A stretch of 64,000 nt of DNA, taken from assembly GCA_037501455.1 (NCBI GenBank), contig CM074860.1:49424501-49488500 (forward strand), read 5' to 3'. Position numbers and translations under genes: made by a program. The stretch is from Lantana camara. Its lineage: Eukaryota; Streptophyta; Magnoliopsida; Lamiales; Verbenaceae. The notes beneath the pieces are model-generated. The model searched no databases. It was given only the letters and a program-made list of their open reading frames with translations, and was not told where the DNA came from. This document shows, piece by piece, positions 31,185 to 43,051 of the stretch; the first letter of the stretch is position 1, and every line of letters begins with the position of its first letter.

Positions 31185-33121
31185 TGTTAGGAATAGTGCC
31201 CTAGAAAAGCCGATTCGACGTAATCTGCTTTGGGACTTTTCTTATATCACAGATAATCTTTGAATAATATACGATTGATTATAGGCAAACACTTCTTTAT
31301 ATGCCAATACGTGTTTTGTGTGTTTCCATTACGTGCGCATGTATGAGAACTCCCCTAATCCTGATGACTTTAGGACTCTACCATTTAGGTGAAATGGTTC
31401 ATGAAACGAGCCCTATATCATATAAGTCATGATTAGTAAAATACTCCAAGCCGATGAGTCCTACAGACAGTGGGACTGTCAACCTGACTCCTCTAAGGCT
31501 TGCTTGTGGGATCACGCCCTTAAGAAGGACCACCTTGTTTCATGGAGGTGCAAAGTGTATAGTTAATACGTGCGTGATACATGAGGGTGCTTACTTTAAT
31601 AAGTAAGTTCACTGAGGTGCCCCGTGTGAGAAGATTCCTAAACGGGAAAGGAAGTTTCTATTTCAGGAAATGGAAACTTCCAGATTAGGAAATATCTCAC
31701 GAGTCATTGATGTGATTAATTGATCCTTAGACTTGAGGTTCCTTGTCACTTTATGAATTAACTCTGTAGTCTTTGGTATAAGCTTTAAAGGGTGTCGCCT
31801 TAGACAACTGATTCAAGGCTTATGCTGGGGCTGCACAAGTGATTCATGAAAGTGAATGAGAATCAAGAAAGGACCTACACTTGCATATGCAAGGTGATCT
31901 CTTATTGTGTAAGTCTTTCATATGCCATATGGAGTCCTTGGCCAAGGCAGTAGATCAAGACATCAAGAAAAGGATTTCTTGGATTGAGACCAAATGGATA
32001 TGAAATGCACTTAGCTTTAAGACCGGATTATTAGGGTTCTGATTATTCCCTTGCCCTAGATCTTGGTTGAGAGATAGTAATTAGGAGGATTGTATCTCAC
32101 ATGAATCAATGACTTAAAGGTTCTGTCGAATCTGAACATTCCAATTCAGCTAGGGGTTAAACACCTGTTGCTAGACTATGGTCGTTTAATCTGTGGACTG
32201 ATTAATTAATTAGTGAATTAATTAATTGGGGTCACTGCTAATTGAATTGAGAACCTAGAGGGTTACACACAACAACTTGGTTACATGAGTTGAGGCTTGA
32301 AAATGATTAAACGAGTTAATCGGGCCAAGAGGGTTCCACACGTGTGAAATCACACGTGTGGCTCACGTGAGTGACACGTGTCACGTGTGTGTATATATAT
32401 TATATATATATTAAATAATTAATTAGTTAATTATTTAATAGACTTTGGTTTAATTTTGAAGTAAAAAGAAAGTCTAATTTTGGAGAAAATAATCTAGTTA
32501 ATTAATTATGAATTAATTAATTAGATAAAAATAAGTTATTTATTTTATAATAAATAAAGTATAAAATTATCCAAAAATAGTTTGGATATTTTTAGCTCTC
32601 TTAAAAGTTGACTAGAATTAGAATTCAAAGTCAAAGTTGGAAAATACTTGGTGATCAAGTAATAGGAGAGAGAGGAACCAAATCCTAGTCCAATAAGGAC
32701 TAGTTTCGGCCGCCCCTCCCCTTTCCTATATATAGGGGAGCTCATGCTCCCCTTTAGAGCTAATAGACAATTCTTGGTTCATGTGTTGAACACCTTCCTT
32801 TCTCCAAGATTTAAATAAAACCCTAGGTTAAGCCTAAACACTAACTAGAGAACTAGCATCCTTACTGGTTAGATTGTGATCAAGTTGGTGGACTTTCTCT
32901 AGAGACTTCAAGTTAGAAGTTTGAAGATTCGACCTTTACCAAAGGAGAGGGGATCAAGCCACGAGAAGAGCGTTCTTGGGTGGCTTGAAACGCTTCAAGA
33001 AAGAATAAAAGAAAAGTAAGTTTTCTATCTTTACGAATTTGGTTACACGATTGCGAGTTCAAGGTCCTTTTGTTGGAAAAATTTTTAAATTCCGCTGCTT
33101 TCTGATTCGTGTTTTCCAACA
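31185..33121 (+). mobile_element. Copia solo LTR (1937 bp)
   Basis: Starts TGTTAGGAATAGTGCCC and ends GTTTTCCAACA, flanked by CATCC (31180-31184 and 33122-33126). It is the reverse-oriented counterpart of the 1939-bp LTR of the copia element at 43052-44990, so it is the same family. No internal region, so it formed by LTR-LTR recombination. Confidence 0.93.
32337..32740 (+). promoter_or_regulatory. G-box cluster and TATA box in copia LTR
   Basis: Five CACGTG cores centred at 32341.5, 32355.5, 32366.5, 32377.5 and 32384.5 are followed by an AT-rich TATATATATTATATA stretch. Further on, CCTATATATAGG (about 32727-32738) is a typical plant TATA box near the presumed start. CACGTG is the known core bound by plant bZIP and bHLH factors. 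Confidence 0.65.
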
Positions 33122-36100
33122 CATCCTCCACCAAGTTTCACTTCGGGGAGCAACCCCTAGGTGACCATTAACCATTGATTTGGGAATAGATTTGCGGTCC
33201 ATTCCCGACAATTGTCCTGACTTAACCAAACCTCCTGATTAAAGTCGGTGTCAATCGCCTAGTGTGGCGGCCGGTATTAGTGATGTCGTTGGCGCTCACC
33301 TCCCGAGCATCACCTCTACACATAACCGTCGGGCCCATACCATTAACCATTGATTGCTTGCACCATTGATGACATCCAGAATAAATCCGAATGTATGAAC
33401 CATTGAACATATGCATTGAACCATTGAACCATTGATGCAATACTTTGAAAACATGAACCATTGATGCACTACTTTGAAAACATTGAACCATTGATGCATT
33501 ACTTTGAAAACATTGAACCATTGATGCTATACTTTGAAAACATGTGCCTTTGATCAATGAATAACTAATACGATTGGGTTCTTTGAAGAATCATCCCTAT
33601 AAAGGGTATTTCAAAACAAGAATGTAAAGCACTAGGCTTAGAGTCTCAAAACGATTGAATCATTAAGTATTCATGGTTCCAGTTGAAAACATTTATAACC
33701 TCACGTATTAATAACAGTAGGTAGGATAGATTATGCAGTGCCCTGGGGATTCCAGTGCTCAACCTTAACTCCTGTAAGTGTGTACTAAGGTGAGCTAAGA
33801 CACACTTCTATCACGATGCACATAAACATATAAAACAAGTACAGAACATGTAATGACAAGAGAGTAGTACCATTTAAGGTATTAGAGAAGGATAACACAC
33901 AAGGGAATCCTTAAAGTGAGTTATCATTAACATGGGACTATGATCTTACTATAATCGATTAGGAATTAATCAAATTATGAATCCTATCGCAAAACCTTAG
34001 GTTATAAAACAAGTCCTCGAAAGAAAACACATTTTGAAATCACATTTTAGACCCCGGATTTGAAAACCCTAAGTGCAAATGTCTATTAAGAAAGCACAAG
34101 TTTTAATTCACTTTTACTATTTAAAAGTACTATTCACAGTTACTATTCTCGATTACTATTCACGGATTACTATTCACTTATCGGGTCAAAGGGTCGGGTC
34201 AAACCCACACACTAAACACACACTCATGCACACACACGAACACACACACGGCATGCATACATACACACACCCTAATTCAATTATGATCTTGATTATAACC
34301 TATAGTTTCAAGTTCATGTTATTATAAGCAAGTGTGATCTAGGTTAAAGGCATAACCTATGGTTAAGAGATCTAATTAAAGCATAACATCAAGTTATGAA
34401 ACACTATTCTATCTTGGGTTATAACATGTAACACTATCAAAGTGTATAACATATGATCAAGTACTATTCCATTAATCCATATCATATCATAAGCTCAAGT
34501 CATAATATATGAGTCATGTAACATTGTAACAACGTAATAACATATCATAGACATAAGTCATAGCACATCAAGACCATTAATCATGTAATATTTATCAATT
34601 GAGACCATATAGTAACATGTAACAAGTTATGATATAATTGATCATAGGTTACTATTCCATTGCATAACATGCTTGAACATAGTTTAAATATCATAATCAT
34701 GAATCAATTATCATCATATAATAGCTCCATAACATGATCATACCATATACTAAAGCAATTCACAACATTTCATAGCATATACTAAACAATTCAATACTAA
34801 CAAACATATCATAAAAACTATATAATAAATGCATAAAATAAAATCCTATATGGCTTAGGGAAGACCCTAAGACCCAACCTAAACATAATATAAACATACC
34901 ATAACATAAAAACATAAACTAAACTAAAACATAACATAAAACCATAACATAAAACAAAACAACATCTAACCTAGCAAAGGGGGGGAGCCTCACGGCAAGA
35001 GGGGGAGAGAGGGAGGAAGAAAGGGAGTTGTTAACACGACATATGAGCAAGGAATTCAATGGCATGAGGGCTCTATTTATAGTTGTTGGGAAGCCCCTCA
35101 CCTTGTAATAAAAGTATAGGTAAGGGTAGGAGAGCAAAATGGTAAAATTTCTCTTGGAAGCTAACTTTGTTCTTGAAGCTAAAATGGGACTGCTGGGGGG
35201 TATTTCGGTAATTTCAGCTCCAAAACGTGAAGGTGAGTGTCTGGAAATATAACCATTCCATCCGGGCAAAAATTAGCTTCGAAACGCATATTCATACGTC
35301 GAAATCGGATTTACCGTTTAAAATATACATTAGTTTTAGTGAATAAAAGTTTTGAGCCCGAAACTCAACACGAGTGAAAAACGACTTTCGAGAATGATTT
35401 TCGAGTCCGGGTTGTTTCCAAAATTCAAGAAATAAATCGAGAAGCGTTTTGAATCCAATATCGACTATAAAACGTTTTACCGATAGAAAGTTGAAAACGT
35501 AGAATGAATTGTGAATTCTTACGTACAAGCGTACGCTTCAAAATTTCAAGCTAGGGTTTGAATCAAGAGTTGTAAAACATTTTAAAAATCTTGAAATAAC
35601 TCATGTAGTGCAAATCCGAAGAGAAAACCTTTTCTGAATGAAAACCTTTCGTAGTAAAAATAGTGAACTAGGGTTTTCGTAAACATTTTCAAATAAAACA
35701 AAGCTCGGAATAGATTTTCAAGTCAAGAATGATTTCAATAGACTCGTTTCGACTCAAGGATCGATTTGACTGTAAACTTGGGTAGGAAAGATATCAGAAT
35801 CAAAAGCTCATTTTCAGATGAATAGTAACTTTGGTCGGTAAGTTCCCAAAATACCCTTATGGTTCAAGAAAGGTTTCCGGAGCTTGGAAAACAAGTTCAA
35901 AAGATAGGAAAACATGTGATATGAACCTCTAGTGTTCCACTGAAGCATTGGGTAATATAGGCTTGTGAAATGAATAGTAAACTGTGTCGAAGGTCAAGAA
36001 TTCCCCCTTAAAACATGTCAGATCACATATGAGCACAAAGTTCATGTAAGAATGCAATGCATGAAGGTTTATAAAGTTAGATCATGGTCTATAAACGCCT

Positions 36101-36156
36101 TACCAATGCCCTTAGTTTACCGTTTTCTTCCAGGCCCTGTTTTGGGCTGTTACAGC

Positions 36157-36867
36157 TGTTGGAAAACACGAATCAGAAAGCAGCGGAATTTAAAAAATTT
36201 TCCCAACAAAAGGACCTTGAACTCGCAATCGTGTAACCAAATTCGTAAAGATAGAAAACTTACTTTTCTTTAAAGCTTATACCTAAGACTACAGAGTTAA
36301 CTCATAAAGTGACAAGGAACCTCAAGTCTAAGGATCAATTAATCACATCAATGACTCGTGAGATATTTCCTAATCTGGAAGTTTCCATTTCCTGAAATAG
36401 AAACTTCCTTTCCCATTTAGGAGTGTTCTCACACGGGGCACCTCAGTGAACTTACTTATTAAAGTAAGCACCCTCATGTATCACGCACGTATCAACTATA
36501 CACTTTGCACCTCCATGAAACAAGGTGGTCCTTCTTAAGGGCGTGATCCCACAAGCAAGCCTTAGAGGAGTCAGGTTGACACTCCCACTGTCTGTAGGAC
36601 CCATCGGCTTGGAGTATTTTACTAATCATGACTTATGTGATATAGAGCTCGTTTCATGAACCATTTCACCTAAATGGTAGAGTCCTAAAGTCATCAGGAT
36701 TAGGGGAGTTCTCATACATGCACAGCTATAGTAAACGCATACCAAACAAGAGCATATAAAGAAGTGTTGCCTCAATTCGTTATTTCATTCAAAGATTGTC
36801 TGTGATTACAATAAGGAAAAGCACAAAGCGGATATACAATCGGCTTTCTAGGGCACTATTCCTAACA
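36157..36867 (-). repeat. Copia 3' LTR with ~1.23-kb internal deletion
   Basis: 711 bp against 1939 bp in the partner. The missing part corresponds to about 43170-44395. The junction TTACTTTTCTT-TAAAGCTTATACC shows shared T/CTTT bases at the break. The purine-rich primer AAGTGGGAGAT (36868-36878, sense) abuts it. Confidence 0.9.
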
Positions 36868-36883
36868 ATCTCCCACTTGCCCG

Positions 36884-37444
36884 TCAAAGCCATTCTAAAG
36901 CTACTCTAAGTCCCATCTTCTGAAGATGACCTTGGAAAGCTTCTCGACTAAGGGGTTTAGTAAGTGGATCTGCCACGTTCTCTGCTGATGTGACCCTCTC
37001 AATTAGCACATCTCCTCTTTTGATAATATCACGGATTAGGTGATACTTCCTCATAATGTGCTTGGTCCGTTGGTGAGATCTTGGTTCTCTTGCTTGAGCA
37101 ACCGCCCCAGTGTTGTCACAAAACACAGTAATGGGGTCTTTCATGCTAGGAACAACATTCAACTCTTGAATGAAGTTTCTAATCCAAACACCTTCCTTAG
37201 CTGCATCATTTGCAGCTAAGTATTCGGCCTCAGTGGTCGAATCTGCAGTGGTAGTTTGCTTGGAACTCTTCCAACTCACTGCTCCGCCGTTTAGGCAGAA
37301 ACTGTATCCTGACATTGACTTAAAATCATCTAAGTCAGATGCAAAGCTTGCATCGCAGTATCCTTTGACAGTAAGATCTTTCTGACCTCCGTAAACTAAG
37401 AATAAATCTTTAGTACTTTTCAAGTACTTAAGAATATTCTTCAT
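36884..37444 (-). CDS. Copia RNase H and pol C-terminus
   Basis: 186 codons continuing the upstream polyprotein in the same frame after one TGA; the Met at 37444 is internal. RNase H motifs: GYCDASFASD, TTEAEYLA, FCDNTGAVA and the C-terminal RTKHIMRKYHLIRD. It ends a few bases before the polypurine tract. It would degrade the RNA strand during reverse transcription. Confidence 0.88.
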   Translation of the reverse strand: MKNILKYLKSTKDLFLVYGGQKDLTVKGYCDASFASDLDDFKSMSGYSFCLNGGAVSWKSSKQTTTADSTTEAEYLAANDAAKEGVWIRNFIQELNVVPSMKDPITVFCDNTGAVAQAREPRSHQRTKHIMRKYHLIRDIIKRGDVLIERVTSAENVADPLTKPLSREAFQGHLQKMGLRVALEWL

Positions 37445-37450
37445 GGCAGC

Positions 37451-40400
37451 TCAGTGACCATCTCCAGGGTCAGATTGGAAACGACTCGTTACACTAAGAG
37501 CATAAGCCACATCCGGTCGAGTACATAACATTGCATACATTATGCTACCTATTGCTGATGCATAAGGTGTATGAGTCATTCTTTCCTTCTCAAGGTTAGT
37601 CTTAGGACACATCTTCTTTGAAAGACATGTTCCTACACTCATAGGAAGGTTCTTAACCTTTGCTGACTCCATATTGAATCTCTTCAATACTTTGTCAATG
37701 TACATCGATTGTGATAGTCCTATTAACCTTCTAGATCTATCTCTATAGATTTTAATTCCAAGGATATAGGACGCATCACCAAGATCTTTCATCTCGAATT
37801 GGTTCGATAACCATAACTTAGTCACTTTCATGTCATCCTTCGAATTCCCAATAAGAAGGATGTCATCAACATAAAGTACTAAGAATTGCACTGAGGTCTC
37901 CAATTCCTTTCTATACACACATGACTCATTCGAAATTTGCATGAAGCCAAACGCTTTGACTGATTCATCAAATCGAATGTTCCAATTCCTAGAAGCCTGT
38001 TTCAATCCATAGATTGATCTTTGGAGTTTGCAAACCTTTTGCTCACTCCCACTGAATGTGAAACCTATGGGTTGCTCCATATAAATGTCTTTATCAATGT
38101 CACCATTAAGAAAGGCAGTTTTCACATCCATTTGCCATATCTCATAGTCATAATATGCAGCAATGGAAAGCATGATCCGAATAGACTTTTGCATTGCAAC
38201 TAGTGAAAAGGTTTCATCAAAATCCACGCCGGGTCTTTGAGTGAATCCTTTCGCTACCAGTCTTGCTTTATAGGCTGCAATGCTTCCATCAACTCCAAGC
38301 TTTCTCTTAAAGATCCATTTGCAACCTATGGGTTTGACCCCATCAGGCAAATCTACCAAGGTCCAAACTTGGTTGGAGTTCATGGAATCCATTTCGGATT
38401 TCATGGCTTCTATCCACTGTTCAGAGTCAGAATCTGAAAGTGCCTCCTCATATGTTAAAGGATCATTATCCTTTTGAGAGATTTCATGGAAGAATCCATA
38501 CCATCTCTCCGACTGTCTAAGAGTGCGTTCAGAACTCCTTAGAGGAGGATTTTCATGTGTATCGAAATTCGTGATTGGTTGTGGTTGATCAGAGTGGGAA
38601 GTTTCTTCAGTGGGTGGTGTGGGGTCACTTTGTACTTCTTCTAATTCTATGATCTTGCCTTTCTTTTCTTTAAGGAACGGTTCCTCAAGAAAAGTGGCAT
38701 TTCTGGAAACAAACACCTTTTGCTCAAATTGATCATAGAAATAGTATCCTATGGATTCCTTAGGATAACCTACAAAGTAGCATAAGTTAGAACGAGATTC
38801 TAACTTATCTCCCACTGTCCTCTTCACGTAAGCAGGACAACCCCAAATCCTTAAGTAAGAATAACTAGGGATTTTACCATGCCATATTTCATAGGGCTTC
38901 TTGGGGACTGACTTAGAGGGAACTAGATTCAGAATCTTTGCTGCACTTTCTAGGGCATAACCCCAGAAAGAAGGTGGTAAGTCAGTGAAACTCATCATGG
39001 AACGAACCATGTCAAGTAGGGTTCGATTCCTTCTCTCAGAAACTCCATTAAGCTGAGGAGTTCCCGGAGGAGTCCACTGATAGATAATCCCATTATCTTT
39101 GAGATGATTAAGGAATTCTTCACTAAGATACTCGCCTCCTCGATCAGATCGAAGTGCTTTGATCTTGTGACCAGTTTGGTTCTCAACCTCCTTTTGAAAT
39201 TCTAAGAATTTCTCAAAAGCTTCAGATTTATACTTCATTAAGTATACATAACCATACCGACTAAAGTCATCAGTAAAGGTTATGAAGTACTGATGATTGT
39301 TTCTAGTGCTTACACTAAGCGGTCCACAAACATCAGTATGGATCAAATCCAAAACCTCAGTGGCACGTTCCACTGTTCCTTTAAAAGGAACTTTGGACAT
39401 CTTTCCTTTGAGACAGGATTCGCAAGAGGTCAACTCTTTGAGGTCATTTTCAGAGAATGATCCTAAAGTGTTTATCTTGCTAATTTTGTTCTTGGAAATG
39501 TGTCCTAATCTAGCGTGCCATAAGGGAGCTGAAACTTTGTCATCTCTCTTACGCTTTGTTTCTCGTTGTATATTCATAATATTGATATTTTGAGTTAGGT
39601 AAAGTCCATTACTTAGAGTACCGATGTGAACGGAAGAGTTGTTCCGTTTGATAAAATATTTACCATTCTTAATATAAGTTTCATAACCTTCACAATCTAA
39701 TATTGGAACTGAAATTATATTACGAATAATGCTCGGTACATAAAGGACTTTGTTTAATACTAACTCAAAACTACCTAAATCTAATCTAATTGTGCCTAAA
39801 GCTCGAGCTTCAACGTTTGAGCCACCACCGATCTTCAAGACACATTCTCCTTCTTTGAGTTGTTGGACCTCACTTAGCATCTGTACATCATTACAGATAT
39901 GAGTTCCACAACCGGTATCAAGTACCCAAGAACTAGAATTAATAGAAAGATTTACTTCAACGAGAAAGATACCTTTCTTTAGAGTAGCCTTGTACCCTGG
40001 GCAGTTTCTCCTCCAATGTCCCGCTTTGCCACAATGGAAGCAAACATCCTCTTTCTGATCACGCTTCTTCTTTTGGGCCTTCCCCTTCGAAATGCCACCA
40101 GTGGGCCTAAGGGGTTTCTTCTTCTTCTTTTGGGCTTTCTTGCCCTTACCTTTAGAAGGCCCAGAAGAGGAAGATGGAGCATTCACCATCAAAACCTTAT
40201 TGTCCTTCTTGATCGTGCTTTCAGCAGTCACAAGCTGACTAATTAGCTCAGCTACAGTAGCACCAGCATGATTCATGTTGAAGTTAAGGACAAATGGGTT
40301 GAATGATGGTGGGAGCGAAGCTAGCAACAAATCCACTGAAAGCTCATCTTTCAGTGGCATGTCCATGGAAGCAAGTTTCTCAGTAAGGGCAAGAAACTTG

Positions 40401-40870
40401 AGTCCATATTCATGGACACTTGAACCTTCCCTCATTCTCAAGTGGAATAATTCCTTTGAAGTGTTATACCTTGTAACACGTTCATGAGGGCGGTAAAGTT
40501 GCTCTAAATGGTCGTAAATCTCCCAAGCAAATTCCATGGCCTCATGTTGCCTTTGCAAGTCCGGAGACATGTTAGCCAACATAAGGCAACGGGCTTGGAG
40601 ATTATCATCCTTCCACTTCTGAATCGCGTCCCGCTCGGCCCGAGTGGGAGCCTCCCCTTCGGGACTAGGCTCCCCTTCGAAGAGAACATAAGTTCTCTTC
40701 TCAGAATCTAAAATGATTTTTAGATTCCTCAGCCAATCAGAATAGTTGGGACCAGTCAACTTGTTTGACTCGAGGATCGATACAAGAGGGTTTTTTGGTT
40801 GCCATTTCAAAACACGTAGAGAATCACAGAATCTACGACCTAAATGGTAAAACAGAGAACTAGTGAGCAT
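37451..40870 (-). CDS. Copia gag-protease-integrase-RT polyprotein
   Basis: 1139 codons. Gag covers about residues 25-235 (SILESNKLTGPNYSDW). A Lys-rich linker is followed by a CCHC knuckle at 277-290 (CFHCGKAGHWRRNC), then protease with DTG at 318-320. The gag-pre-integrase zinc region (LWHARLGHI, CESC) lies at about 450-486. The integrase core has D513 (HTDVCGPL), D576 (RSDRGGEY) and E612 (GVSERR), with 35 residues between the last two. RT runs from about 845 to 1090 with YVDD at 1000-1003. The frame ends at a TGA where a Trp codon is expected (SDPGDGH-stop-AAMKN), and RNase H follows in the same frame. All catalytic residues are present. Start at 40870 is the first ATG. Confidence 0.92.
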   Translation of the reverse strand: MLTSSLFYHLGRRFCDSLRVLKWQPKNPLVSILESNKLTGPNYSDWLRNLKIILDSEKRTYVLFEGEPSPEGEAPTRAERDAIQKWKDDNLQARCLMLANMSPDLQRQHEAMEFAWEIYDHLEQLYRPHERVTRYNTSKELFHLRMREGSSVHEYGLKFLALTEKLASMDMPLKDELSVDLLLASLPPSFNPFVLNFNMNHAGATVAELISQLVTAESTIKKDNKVLMVNAPSSSSGPSKGKGKKAQKKKKKPLRPTGGISKGKAQKKKRDQKEDVCFHCGKAGHWRRNCPGYKATLKKGIFLVEVNLSINSSSWVLDTGCGTHICNDVQMLSEVQQLKEGECVLKIGGGSNVEARALGTIRLDLGSFELVLNKVLYVPSIIRNIISVPILDCEGYETYIKNGKYFIKRNNSSVHIGTLSNGLYLTQNINIMNIQRETKRKRDDKVSAPLWHARLGHISKNKISKINTLGSFSENDLKELTSCESCLKGKMSKVPFKGTVERATEVLDLIHTDVCGPLSVSTRNNHQYFITFTDDFSRYGYVYLMKYKSEAFEKFLEFQKEVENQTGHKIKALRSDRGGEYLSEEFLNHLKDNGIIYQWTPPGTPQLNGVSERRNRTLLDMVRSMMSFTDLPPSFWGYALESAAKILNLVPSKSVPKKPYEIWHGKIPSYSYLRIWGCPAYVKRTVGDKLESRSNLCYFVGYPKESIGYYFYDQFEQKVFVSRNATFLEEPFLKEKKGKIIELEEVQSDPTPPTEETSHSDQPQPITNFDTHENPPLRSSERTLRQSERWYGFFHEISQKDNDPLTYEEALSDSDSEQWIEAMKSEMDSMNSNQVWTLVDLPDGVKPIGCKWIFKRKLGVDGSIAAYKARLVAKGFTQRPGVDFDETFSLVAMQKSIRIMLSIAAYYDYEIWQMDVKTAFLNGDIDKDIYMEQPIGFTFSGSEQKVCKLQRSIYGLKQASRNWNIRFDESVKAFGFMQISNESCVYRKELETSVQFLVLYVDDILLIGNSKDDMKVTKLWLSNQFEMKDLGDASYILGIKIYRDRSRRLIGLSQSMYIDKVLKRFNMESAKVKNLPMSVGTCLSKKMCPKTNLEKERMTHTPYASAIGSIMYAMLCTRPDVAYALSVTSRFQSDPGDGH

Positions 40871-43035
40871 GCTGAATTATAACGATATACAAAAGATAAG
40901 GTCTTTAATCTATTGTAGCTCCCACTGTTTTTCAAAGATCTAGAATTCCCAAAGATCTAAGAGGAACACGTTTCCCAATGGGTACTAAGATCCTAGGCAT
41001 TTTACCTCGAACCCACGACTCGCGGACATTCTAAGTAAGAACCCTAGGTAGGTACAACTTACCAATTCTAACACCTTTAGAATTCTTAGTAATTGTTTTT
41101 GCATCACCTATCTTTCAATATGGACCCACGACTCGTGCGACATCCTTTTTTACTTAGGCGTTAAGCTAGACCCATCAATCATAAGATCATGACCAAAACT
41201 TAGTTCGAACGACCCACGACTCGCGGACATCGCCCTTGCTAAAATTGACTACGAAATATTGACCATTTAAAATGATCAATTAGGTAACTAAGAACTAATA
41301 AGCTCCACTAGGTATCCCATGACTCGCGGACAATAACTAGTTTCACTTACTAAACTTAAAACCTATTGATGGAATGCTAGGAATTTAATTCAAAATTTGC
41401 ATCTCGAATTAAACACCTATTTGTTCGAAATTAGCTTAATATTTAATGGGAAATTTCGAATCAACCGGAGAGTTGTCCGGTTCGACCTCACCAACATATA
41501 TGTTATCCAATTTTATTAGTCTTGATTAATGCAAGTACACTTAAATGCATATCAAACAAGCACATAAACAGATAACATGTCCTAGCATGATACTAACATG
41601 TAATGATCATGGGTTCTACCTATCTTATGCGTGATATGTGGGAGCCACTCCACAATCACAAGTTCTAACATACATGCCACATAAGCAGTTTAAATCACAT
41701 AAGGGAAAGCGGTAACAAAATACGAGCCCTATCTCTATTACATTTAACAATTGAGATTCCCCTCCCTAACATTTTGAGGGGTCTTCACTTATGGCCTCCT
41801 TGTTACTTGAATGTGGTCCATCTTACTCCATGGGTGCATTGTCACCAAAATGAAAATAAAACCTCACCACCTATCTCTACTCTCAAATTACAATAAAAAG
41901 AAAAAGACATAAAGTAATAAGGCTCAATCTTCATATTGGCCTTAGACAATTACACGGGGCATACCCCGGCCTCAAAAACAGTAATATGGAAAGCCACATA
42001 ATAAATCACATAACAGTACGCACATAAGTGAGGCTCCAACCTCAATTGAAAAAACGCAACTATAGGGCTCCAACCCCAATTTAAATCATCCATGTGCATA
42101 AATTAAAACCATACATAGATCTAAACCCATGATCACCTAACATGCTTTTGCGAGAATTTAAATTTAGCCAATAAATTAAAATTCTCGTTTCAAGTCCTAA
42201 TGACTTAAAACACGACTTAGATGCAATTCTTATTCAAGAGCCTTTTCAATAAAACCCGAAAAACAATAAACCAATAAAATTCCAATTAATTTCCAAAATT
42301 AATAATTTTATTCTTTCATTATTTTCAGAAAATAAAATTCATAACTTTCCCAAAATCCAGATCGCTTCAATTTCTCAAAAATCCCAATTTAATCAAAATT
42401 TTAAAATAATTTTATTTTAACAAAACTGATTTTAAAAGATAAAATTAAAATAAAATTAAATCGGGATTTTACGGACCGAAAACACGAAAACACGAAACAC
42501 GAAAAACGAGCCCAAAAAAAGTACCCAGCCGCGTGAGGCACCGCCGCGCACAGCGCGCGGCAGTTGCCGCTCGCGTGCGCACGCTGGGCGTGCATCATGC
42601 GCGCGCCGCGCACAGCAGCGCCCGCCGCGACTAGGCGGGCTGAGCAGGCGTCCCGCGCGGTTGCGGGACGGACTGGGCGGGCGTGCCGGGACGGCTCCCG
42701 CGCTGTTGCGGGAGGAGCTGGGCGGTGGCGACGGGCCTGGGCGTGCGACGTGCTAGCACGCCTAGGCTCGTTGCTTTTCGTGTTCGTTTCGTATTTCTGG
42801 GTTTCTCGAAAACCCGGTTCAATCCAAAAATTAAAAATTCGATTTAAACATATTTCAATCAAAACGGTTTTCAAAATCACAATTTAAGAAAACAGTTTCA
42901 GAAATTCAGGAAAAATTACAGTTTCGTATTTCAGGCTTTCTAAAAGAACTCATGAATATCTAATTCGCATCTAAGCCTAAGAATTTCTACCAAATTCAGA
43001 ATAATTGAGACGAATCAGAAACACGATTAACGAGG
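40871..43035 (-). other. Copia 5' leader (2.2 kb) with repeats and a GC island
   Basis: Long non-coding leader between primer site and gag. It holds four copies of CCCACGACTCGCGGACAT or close variants (41012, 41125, 41213, 41316; plus-strand reading). A 240-bp GC-rich block (42525-42765) contains two stems, TCCCGC/GCGGGA (42651-42668 and 42696-42713), and a CGTGCTAGCACG palindrome. Frames through the GC block are Ala/Arg/Pro-rich and look like composition artefacts. Confidence 0.65.
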
Positions 43036-43049
43036 TGGCTCTGATACCA
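43036..43049 (-). other. Copia primer-binding site, tRNA-iMet type
   Basis: Minus-strand TGGTATCAGAGCCA, matching the complement of initiator tRNA-Met over 14 bases, two bases from the LTR at 43052. Confidence 0.88.
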
Positions 43050-43051
43050 CT

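Larger units (their letters stand above)
20548..36154 (-). mobile_element. AB: chromovirus deletion derivative with ~3.95-kb LTRs
   Basis: Minus-strand element: 5' LTR 36154-30276, iMet primer site, gag, remnants of protease, RT and chromodomain, polypurine tract, 3' LTR 24497-20548. The TSD GCGGG is at 20543-20547 and, because the copia element sits in the right flank, is rebuilt at 44994-44998. Internal DNA outside insertions is only about 3.1 kb and lacks most of RT, RNase H and integrase, so it cannot move unaided. It contains two younger insertions, S2 and a copia solo LTR. LTR divergence looks like about 2-3% by eye. Confidence 0.9.
30276..36154 (-). repeat. AB 5' LTR, interrupted by a copia solo LTR
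   Basis: Without the 1937-bp copia LTR and its duplicated 5 bp it is 3937 bp, against 3950 for the partner. One TACTATTC unit is missing near 34150, which accounts for most of the difference. It carries the stem TTAGTCA-AAG-TGACTAA (30779-30795) and the CCATTGATG tandem repeat (33400-33540). It ends GGGCTGTTACA. Confidence 0.9.

Noticed and set aside
42401..42887. Ala/Arg-rich open frames on both strands
   Set aside because: Both are produced by the GC-rich block of the copia leader; opposite frames open together are a composition effect.
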